This document shows positions 54,757 through 60,748 of a DNA stretch of 64,000 nt, piece after piece. This stretch comes from Microbacterium arborescens. Its GTDB lineage: Bacteria > Actinomycetota > Actinomycetes > Actinomycetales > Microbacteriaceae. Each line of letters begins with the position of its first letter. Positions within the stretch are counted from its first letter, which is position 1. The position numbers were made by a program, and so were the translations under genes. The notes beneath the pieces are model-generated. The model made no database searches and was not told where the DNA came from. It saw nothing but the letters and a program-made list of their open reading frames with translations. The stretch spans positions 186,001 through 250,000 of the forward strand of contig QNUV01000041.1 in the NCBI GenBank assembly GCA_003339645.1. Direction: 5' to 3'.

Positions 54757-55679
54757 GACGCCGTTCCCGCCTGATCGCGCAACCGGCCGAGGGGAACGAT
54801 CTCACCGTCGATGATCTGAGCTCCGTCGCCCGTGCGCAGCCAGCCGTCGTCGTCCCTTTCGGGCGGATCCACGATCCGGTGATTCACGACCTCTCCGAGG
54901 GCGGCGAACGGTGACCGGATCACGAGCTCGCCGTCGCGGATGGTGCACTCGACGCCGTCCAGCGGTCGGCCGCAGCTGCCCTCCGTCGCCGAGGCGTGCA
55001 ACCCGATCGCGACATTCGGACCGGCCTGGGTGAGTCCGTACCCGTTGGCCAGCGGTATCCCGTTGTCTCGGTAGTGCGCTTCGACGGAGCGAGGGAGCGG
55101 ATCGCCGCCGACCCCGCGCACGGAGAGGTCGGCGAGGGCATCGAGGACGGCGGGGTCGCGCCGTGCTTTCACCGCGATGGTCTGCCAGAAGCGCACACCG
55201 GCGTCGAAGGTGTCGATGCGACGCTCCAGGATGGCCCGGATCGCCGAGTCGATGTCGAGCGGGTCGAAGACGACCAGCGCGGTGTCGTTGAACAGCGACA
55301 TCAGCACGACGCTGGTGTAGTACGCCGTCCCCGCGCGAATCGCCATGGCTACGCGGCATCCCGGCCGCACGTCCATCGCGCGAGCCGTAGCGGCGGCGTG
55401 CTCTCGGACGCCTGCACGCGCGAATGCGAACATCCTCGGCACGCCCGTGGTTCCGCTGGTGCGCTGAAGCAGCGCCACATCCGACCCGTCGACGTCGAGC
55501 CGGGCCTCGCCGACGGGCGCTGACGCGGAGTCGACGAGGATCACCTCATGTCGGTCCCACCGCTCCCTCATCGAGTCGAGCAGCTGGGATGCCGGGAGCG
55601 ACGGGTCGATCGCGGTCACACGGCGACCATCGAGTCGGCGCTCAGTGGGTAGTGACAGGGGCATGTGCGCGCTCTCCAT
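54753..55679 (-). CDS. AMP-dependent acyl ligase lacking the C-terminal subdomain
   Basis: A 308-residue adenylate-forming enzyme: P-loop RTSGTTGVPRMF, GYGLTQAG and the ATP-binding Asp in DDDGWLRTGDGA. The chain ends right there, without the small C-terminal domain and its catalytic Lys, and the N-terminal part is also reduced, so it is well below the usual 500 residues. It probably loads a short acyl starter on the ACP. The ATG at 55679 (or 55664) lies inside the 3' end of the LanKC gene. Confidence 0.8.
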   Translation of the reverse strand: MESAHMPLSLPTERRLDGRRVTAIDPSLPASQLLDSMRERWDRHEVILVDSASAPVGEARLDVDGSDVALLQRTSGTTGVPRMFAFARAGVREHAAATARAMDVRPGCRVAMAIRAGTAYYTSVVLMSLFNDTALVVFDPLDIDSAIRAILERRIDTFDAGVRFWQTIAVKARRDPAVLDALADLSVRGVGGDPLPRSVEAHYRDNGIPLANGYGLTQAGPNVAIGLHASATEGSCGRPLDGVECTIRDGELVIRSPFAALGEVVNHRIVDPPERDDDGWLRTGDGAQIIDGEIVPLGRLRDQAGTAS

Positions 55680-58227
55680 AGTGGGTTCGGTTGTCGATCA
55701 GACCGGCGAGCGAGAGATCGCCGCGGTGAGTCGCGACCGCGACCGCGACCCCGCCCGCTCCCGTCGCCCCGTCGAGGGCAACCCGGCGGCCGAGGCCCCC
55801 CGGTGTCAACGGGCCATGGGGCGTCTGCACGAGCATCGATCGGAGGTCGGCGAACAGCCCGGCCGAGTCGATCCGGCCCGGAAGGTGTCCGAGACGCGCG
55901 TTGACGACGCTCGCGGCGAACAGCAGCCCGGCGGCTCCGGTCATGAGGCCCGGCGCGACGCCGAGGGCGGTCCTGAGCCCGGCGGCGATCCGCTGCCAAC
56001 GCGGATTCGCCAGTTCGTTCGCCGGGAGGACCGCCGACGCGGCGACGAGCAGCCCGGCGTTGCCCCGGTCGAGGTACGGACGGAACTTCTTGTCTCCGTC
56101 CACGAAGTAGAGCGCACGATTGACGACCTGATATCGGCGCCGCTCGCTGTCGATGAGGTCGTACGAGAGACCGGCATCGCCCCCGTGCGACCGGGCCCAC
56201 AGGGAAAGCGCGAGGGCGATCCCCGGGCCACCGCCCATCAAGCCACGCTGCTCGGCGTCGGGCGACCGCCCGAGGTCGTTGCGCAGCAGATGTCGGGCTC
56301 GGGTCTCGAGCTCCTTCCCGACGCGGTCCGCGACGGCCGCGGCACGACCCGACGGTCGCCCCTCGGTGCCGAGGAGAATGGCGGTCAGGATGCCCGACAG
56401 TCCCGTGTCCAACCGCGAGCTGAGCGCATCCACCTCAGTGGCCTCGAGGCGGTCCAGGTAGGCCTCCGACCACTGCGCTGCGGTGTCTCTCTCGCCGTGG
56501 CGTCGGAGAGCTGCCGGGAGCAGGCCGACTCCGCCGATGAGTCCGAGGTCGGAGACACGCAACGGCCGAGACGGGCCCCCTGCGAGGACGTCGATCAGCC
56601 GTTCTTGCGCCGAGCGCACTTCGTCGTCGTCGCGGGGGAGGAAGAGCAGGCTGAGGAGGCCCGATCCGAGGCTTGCGACGGGGCGGTTGTCGAGATTTCC
56701 TCGCGGCGAGCGCAGCGGATGCGGTAGACCGATTCCGGTATCCAGGTAATGGCGGCATGCTCTCGCGTAAGCCCGATAGATGTCCGCAGCCGCGGGCGGC
56801 GTGGCCGGAGACCCGGCGTGACCGCCGGTCGTCGCGTGCGATATCGGCGCATGGCCGGAGAAGTAACGTTGCACGCCTGCCGTGAACCTCGATCTCCAGT
56901 CGGGGTCGAGGTGCGCCGAGACCACCGGGGGCCAGTAGGCATAGGCCATGAGCCGGTCGACTGCGTCGACATCGCTCCCGGTCGAGTATTCGCGCCGGGT
57001 TCCGTACACCCACGGCACGCCGCGGACACCCGACGGCCCCCCGCGGCTCGCCGCTTCGAAGTCGACGAGAGCGACTCCCGCATCCGTGACGAGCACGTTC
57101 GCGGGCTGGAGGTCGTTGTGCGTGATGCCTGCTCGCGACAGATCGACGACGAGTTCGCGCAATCGATCGCCGATCGTCGCTACGCGCAGGGAATACGTCG
57201 CGGCAAGACCCTGGTACTCGTCGGTACCCCGGTCGATGCCCGCGTACACCGGGCTGTTCGAGGCCACCCATTCGAAAAGCGTGACTCCGTCGACCCTGGT
57301 CTCGACCAGGAAACTGCTCGTGCCGATCTCGAAGGTGTCGACGAGCCGCGGGACGCGACCATCCAGCTCGGGGCTGTCGGCCATCGACCGAAGAGTCGCC
57401 GCCTCGTCGCGGATCCGCTGCGCCGCGTCGGTGCCATGGCCGTCGAGGCCGATGAAACGGATGCCGCGTTTGATGACCACTCTGTCACCCGTTGCGAGGT
57501 CGTCGGCGAGGTAGGTCCCGCCGCCCGCGTGCACCGCGACGGCAGCGCGCACGCGATACCTGTCCGGGAGTGCATGAGGCTCAGCGTCGAAGCGGAGACC
57601 GGTCAGCTCGAACAGCTGATCCTTATCGGCCGCTACCGGCACCACAGCGCGGGCATCAGGCCGCAGCGTCCCGTCGGGCCCCTCGATCAGCGCCTGTCCC
57701 CATTCGTTGAACTCCGTCGCATCCGAGAACTCGAACGCGCCGAATCTGCAGTGGATGATCGTGTCGCTGAGGGAGTGGTCGCCGGCGACAGGAGGCCCGG
57801 AACGCGGACCGAGCGCCCTCCGGAGCGACACGAGGCATCTGGCCAGGTCCTCGGGTCGCGGGTAGAGCACGATCGCCTTACCGGCATTCGCCCGTGGGGC
57901 GTTCTTGGAGTACAGCGCCCACAGGAACTCGCGTCGCGCGACGTGCTTCAGTGTGAGCTCGAACTCCTGCGCGACCCGCTCGGCGATGGCGAGGACCTCG
58001 TCGAACTCGTCGAAGCACGGGGCGAGATGGATCTTGAAGCCCTGAGCGGGCAGCGGGCGGCGCCCGCGTATGACACGCCAGATGCCCCAATCCGACGTCG
58101 GATCCGGCGATCGCTGTCCCAGAGGGCCGAAGAACCGCGGGTCGATCGGGAAGTCCTGCCCCTCCGGGCGCCAGAGAGTGATGGGAGCGGTCATCACGGG
58201 GTCTGCGAGGTCGTCGAGGTATGTCAT
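55642..58227 (-). CDS. Class III lanthipeptide synthetase (LanKC)
   Basis: An 861-residue class III synthetase: N-terminal phospho-Ser/Thr lyase domain (about 1-215, GFKIHLAP at 63-70), Ser/Thr kinase domain (about 220-480; Lys253 in VVIKRG, catalytic loop HNDLQPAN 370-377, DFE 389-391), and LanC-like cyclase domain (about 500-861; GLSGILTAILLG, GLMGGGPGIALAL, MTGAAGLLFAAS) without evident zinc ligands, as usual in class III. It would phosphorylate and dehydrate Ser21 and Ser24 of the precursor and form the crosslink. Coupled to the LanD gene by a 4-nt overlap. Confidence 0.93.
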   Translation of the reverse strand: MTYLDDLADPVMTAPITLWRPEGQDFPIDPRFFGPLGQRSPDPTSDWGIWRVIRGRRPLPAQGFKIHLAPCFDEFDEVLAIAERVAQEFELTLKHVARREFLWALYSKNAPRANAGKAIVLYPRPEDLARCLVSLRRALGPRSGPPVAGDHSLSDTIIHCRFGAFEFSDATEFNEWGQALIEGPDGTLRPDARAVVPVAADKDQLFELTGLRFDAEPHALPDRYRVRAAVAVHAGGGTYLADDLATGDRVVIKRGIRFIGLDGHGTDAAQRIRDEAATLRSMADSPELDGRVPRLVDTFEIGTSSFLVETRVDGVTLFEWVASNSPVYAGIDRGTDEYQGLAATYSLRVATIGDRLRELVVDLSRAGITHNDLQPANVLVTDAGVALVDFEAASRGGPSGVRGVPWVYGTRREYSTGSDVDAVDRLMAYAYWPPVVSAHLDPDWRSRFTAGVQRYFSGHAPISHATTGGHAGSPATPPAAADIYRAYARACRHYLDTGIGLPHPLRSPRGNLDNRPVASLGSGLLSLLFLPRDDDEVRSAQERLIDVLAGGPSRPLRVSDLGLIGGVGLLPAALRRHGERDTAAQWSEAYLDRLEATEVDALSSRLDTGLSGILTAILLGTEGRPSGRAAAVADRVGKELETRARHLLRNDLGRSPDAEQRGLMGGGPGIALALSLWARSHGGDAGLSYDLIDSERRRYQVVNRALYFVDGDKKFRPYLDRGNAGLLVAASAVLPANELANPRWQRIAAGLRTALGVAPGLMTGAAGLLFAASVVNARLGHLPGRIDSAGLFADLRSMLVQTPHGPLTPGGLGRRVALDGATGAGGVAVAVATHRGDLSLAGLIDNRTHYGERAHAPVTTH

Positions 58228-58763
58228 GGCTGAGTCACCATCCCTTCCAGTTCGGGCCACAACTCCCACAGCGGCGGCGGCACGGATCCGGGTGCCGCGC
58301 TCGCGAGGCTCTCCCCGACGACCGGCTCGACCATCCGATACCGAGGCACGGACTCGATCCGCTGCCGCGCTGCCGTGTACAACGGATGCGCGACGATCCG
58401 CGGTGGTAGCGACGGGCAGAGAACCGTCGTGCATTCGCCCGTCGCGATAGCGGCCACCGACGGGGTGTCGAAGGCGAGCAGGCTGACGCGCATCAGATAG
58501 TTCACGGTCGCCGGGTAGACGAGGATCACATCGCTCGACTCGCCCAGTTCGACATGGTGCAGGTCGGCGGTCGAGAACGACTCCCAGTCGTCCTGTATCA
58601 CCGGAACCCGGGCGATGCTGCGCAGCGACAGGGGACTCACGAATTGCGAGGCGGAGCGGGTCATCACGATGCGTTCGAGACCGTGCGCCTCCCGGCGACG
58701 TAGCCAGGAGAGGTACATCGGCAAGTGCGCGGCGGAGACGGCCCCCGTGGCGACCATGGTCAC
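58224..58763 (-). CDS. LanD-type flavoprotein cysteine decarboxylase
   Basis: A 179-residue HFCD-family flavoprotein like EpiD/MrsD: ATGAVSAAHLPMYL at the N-terminus, the active-site His in HHVELGESSDVILVYPAT, and PATVNYLMRVSLLAFDTP in place of the PASANT motif. These enzymes oxidatively decarboxylate a C-terminal Cys, here Cys27 of the precursor, giving the thioenol needed for avionin. The GTG at 58763 is in a GTGA overlap with the preceding stop; GTG at 58769 and ATG at 58757 are alternatives. Confidence 0.85.
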   Translation of the reverse strand: MTMVATGAVSAAHLPMYLSWLRRREAHGLERIVMTRSASQFVSPLSLRSIARVPVIQDDWESFSTADLHHVELGESSDVILVYPATVNYLMRVSLLAFDTPSVAAIATGECTTVLCPSLPPRIVAHPLYTAARQRIESVPRYRMVEPVVGESLASAAPGSVPPPLWELWPELEGMVTQP

Positions 58764-59953
58764 GCGCACAGTTCCCTCCTCAGCGTGTGGAACACACTGA
58801 CGGGTCTGCCTGTCGTCATCCCGTCGACCGTGAGCCAGGTCGCGTCCGCACCGTAGCCGCCGAAGGGCCGCAATGCCGCCTCGTGGTGAAACGGCGTAGA
58901 CGACGGGCACAGCCGGTAGGCGTCCGGCACCGGCCCCCCGGCGCCGCCGTAGAGGCTGAGGTACATCTCACTGCCCGCGTAGGGTGCAGCGGCGAAGGTC
59001 TCGAGGAGACGCTCCCACGATGAGAACGTCACGACGTTGAAGACGGGGGAGAAGAGCTCGGTATGCGAGGCCTCGGCGAGGTCGCTCGTCGTCACGGTTG
59101 TCGGAACGAAATCGGGCGAGTCGCAGTCAGGACCCGACCATGTCGTCCGATCCGCCATCTCGGCGAGGAACTGTCGCCCCTGCGTCGCGGTTCGTTCGTC
59201 TGGGCTCGGAGCATGCGCGATCGTGCCGGCGGATCTGCGATCGGTCATCTCGAGCAGCGTCAACCGGGCGGTCAGCCGCTCGTGGAACTCCGCGTACACC
59301 GACTCGTGTACGAAGACCGAGTCCGGAGCCAGGCAGTCGGCGCCGGAGTTGTACAGGCGCGCGAAGACGAGGTCGTCGCTGGCTTTCGAAAGATCCGCCC
59401 CGGGCATCACGATGGCCGGATTCAGCGAGGACCCGAATCCGATGAAGGCCCGATGCGACGTCTGCGCCTCGACACGGCGGCCGTTCTCGCTTCGTCCCGT
59501 GAAGATCAGCACGTCCTCGGCTGAGGAACGCGAGGTGAAATCCCGCTGCGATTCGTCGCGAAGGTGGGCGCTTCCGAAGCGGTCGAGCCCGGTCAGCTGC
59601 CAGAGCTCGGTGACCAGACCCGAGAGCGCCGCGGGCGGTCGCGCCTGCACCGGGAGCCCGAGGGAGAGAGGGATCAGGCAGTACAGGGCGATCGAATACA
59701 GAAGATTGTTGCGCGGCAGAAAGGTGTACACCGTTGCGGGGTGGCTCTGGCGCCGAGCCGGAACGCTCGCGAGCCGTTCGAGATTCCGTGCGAGCCGGAG
59801 AGACTGCGCCAACTCGATCTCGGCGCTGTGGAGTGTGCATTGCTCGGTCAGCCGGTGAAGCAGTCGCGGCGCATTGCGGATCAGCGACTGCTCGAAGCTG
59901 CGCTCCACCGAGACATCGAGATCGCCGGGATTGTCGAGCGCGTCGAGCGTCAT
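58760..59953 (-). CDS. Aldehyde dehydrogenase-superfamily enzyme
   Basis: A 397-residue ALDH-fold enzyme: catalytic Cys207 in YNSGADCLAPDSVFVH, GFGSSLNPAIVMPGAD before it and ELFSPVFNVVTFSSWERLLE after it. The N-terminal third differs from ordinary ALDHs and recalls acyl-CoA/ACP reductases. It may oxidise or release an aldehyde during acyl-starter formation; direction of the reaction is not evident. It overlaps both neighbouring genes by 4 nt. Confidence 0.75.
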   Translation of the reverse strand: MTLDALDNPGDLDVSVERSFEQSLIRNAPRLLHRLTEQCTLHSAEIELAQSLRLARNLERLASVPARRQSHPATVYTFLPRNNLLYSIALYCLIPLSLGLPVQARPPAALSGLVTELWQLTGLDRFGSAHLRDESQRDFTSRSSAEDVLIFTGRSENGRRVEAQTSHRAFIGFGSSLNPAIVMPGADLSKASDDLVFARLYNSGADCLAPDSVFVHESVYAEFHERLTARLTLLEMTDRRSAGTIAHAPSPDERTATQGRQFLAEMADRTTWSGPDCDSPDFVPTTVTTSDLAEASHTELFSPVFNVVTFSSWERLLETFAAAPYAGSEMYLSLYGGAGGPVPDAYRLCPSSTPFHHEAALRPFGGYGADATWLTVDGMTTGRPVSVFHTLRRELCA

Positions 59954-60375
59954 CGTCCACCGCCGGGGACGGAGTAGAGGATCAGATCCCAGCGCTCGCC
60001 GTAAGCGAAGACGGCCTTCTCCAGGACGCCCTCCCGGGTCATCGACTGTGCGGCTGCGTGCACGATTGCCGCGTTCCACGCCGGAACCCAGGCTTCGAAC
60101 CGGTCGGCCCCGCGCATCCGGGCCCCGGCCGCGGCTTCCGTCAAGGCGGATGCCACCCAGCCGGGCGCGTCATGTCCGTCGGGGATCGCGACGAAGCATG
60201 TGGCGGTCGGGTGCTCGGGCGCGAGCGAGAAGCCGACGTGGCACGCGTCGTCGTCCGTGACGGCCACCAACTCACTGTCCAGGAAGTTATCGACGGCCAC
60301 GTCGTCGAACCATGCCGGGACGCCGATCGATGCCGCGGTGTTCGGGGCATGGAGCACGCGGGTCAATGCGTTCAC
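59950..60375 (-). CDS. GNAT acyltransferase, first enzyme gene after the precursor
   Basis: A 141-residue GNAT-like protein (CHVGFSLAPEHPTATCFVAI..., then VASALTEAAAGARMRGADRFEAWVPAWNAAIVHAAAQSM). In goadvionin synthesis, a related lipolanthine, the GNAT GdvG joins the acyl chain to the peptide N-terminus; the position here suggests the same task. The GTG at 60375 follows GAGGAGG. It is separated from the precursor by a strong hairpin. Confidence 0.7.
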   Translation of the reverse strand: MNALTRVLHAPNTAASIGVPAWFDDVAVDNFLDSELVAVTDDDACHVGFSLAPEHPTATCFVAIPDGHDAPGWVASALTEAAAGARMRGADRFEAWVPAWNAAIVHAAAQSMTREGVLEKAVFAYGERWDLILYSVPGGGR

Positions 60376-60402
60376 GAAGACCTCCTCGTCGAGGGGAAGC
60401 GG

Positions 60403-60432
60403 AGCGGGCGGACGCGGTCGCGTCCGCCCGCT
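60403..60432 (-). terminator. Hairpin between the precursor and the enzyme genes
   Basis: A 14-bp perfect inverted repeat (AGCGGGCGGACGCG at 60403-60416; complement 60419-60432) begins 7 nt after the precursor stop (minus strand). No long U-tract follows, so it is likely a partial terminator or RNA-stabilising stem that keeps precursor mRNA in excess. Confidence 0.75.
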
Positions 60433-60438
60433 TATCTG

Positions 60439-60522
60439 TCAGCAGGACTGGCTGCCGAGGCTGGCGGCCATTTCCGCCGCCTCCGAACTCGCGTCAAGCG
60501 CTTCGAGCTGTTCCAAAGTCAT
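60439..60522 (-). CDS. Lipolanthine-type precursor peptide
   Basis: A 27-residue peptide on the minus strand, start at 60522, stop at 60439-60441. Residues 1-18 (MTLEQLEALDASSEAAEM) are an acidic amphipathic leader of the class III kind; the rest ends S21-L-G-S24-Q-S-C27, an exact S-x-x-S-x-x-C. With C-terminal Cys decarboxylation by the LanD protein this would give avionin. AAGGGGG lies 8 nt before the ATG. It heads the operon containing LanKC. An in-frame GTG at 60531 would add three residues. It is too short for standard gene callers. Confidence 0.9.
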   Translation of the reverse strand: MTLEQLEALDASSEAAEMAASLGSQSC

Positions 60523-60676
60523 CGATTCCACCCCCTTCCCGTGGCCGGGATCCCGGCGGCAATGCAGGCGATCAGACGCGTGTGAGCGGGTTACGAAGAG
60601 CCATCAGAACTCGACGAAACTGCCACGCTTGGTGAAACCGATGACCCCCCACGTGCGGCCTATTGCCACATCTGGC

Positions 60677-60720
60677 TACATACGTGGCGATAGTAACACG
60701 GGCGTTCGCCTTAATTACAA
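60677..60720 (-). promoter_or_regulatory. Promoter region of the lipopeptide operon with TACATAC element
   Basis: On the minus strand TACTAT (60695-60690) is a good -10, with TTGTAA (60720-60715) as a loose -35 (19-nt spacer). The + strand TACATAC at 60677-60683 falls at the expected transcription start, a suitable place for an ArpA-type repressor. A leader of about 160 nt separates this from the precursor ATG and contains no convincing gene. Confidence 0.5.
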
Positions 60721-60748
60721 GCGGTTTCCGGTTTTCGGCTTCCGCGTG

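Noticed and set aside
60605-60671. 21-codon GTG frame in the leader of the precursor transcript (minus strand)
   Set aside because: No ribosome-binding site and no lanthipeptide or leader-peptide features.
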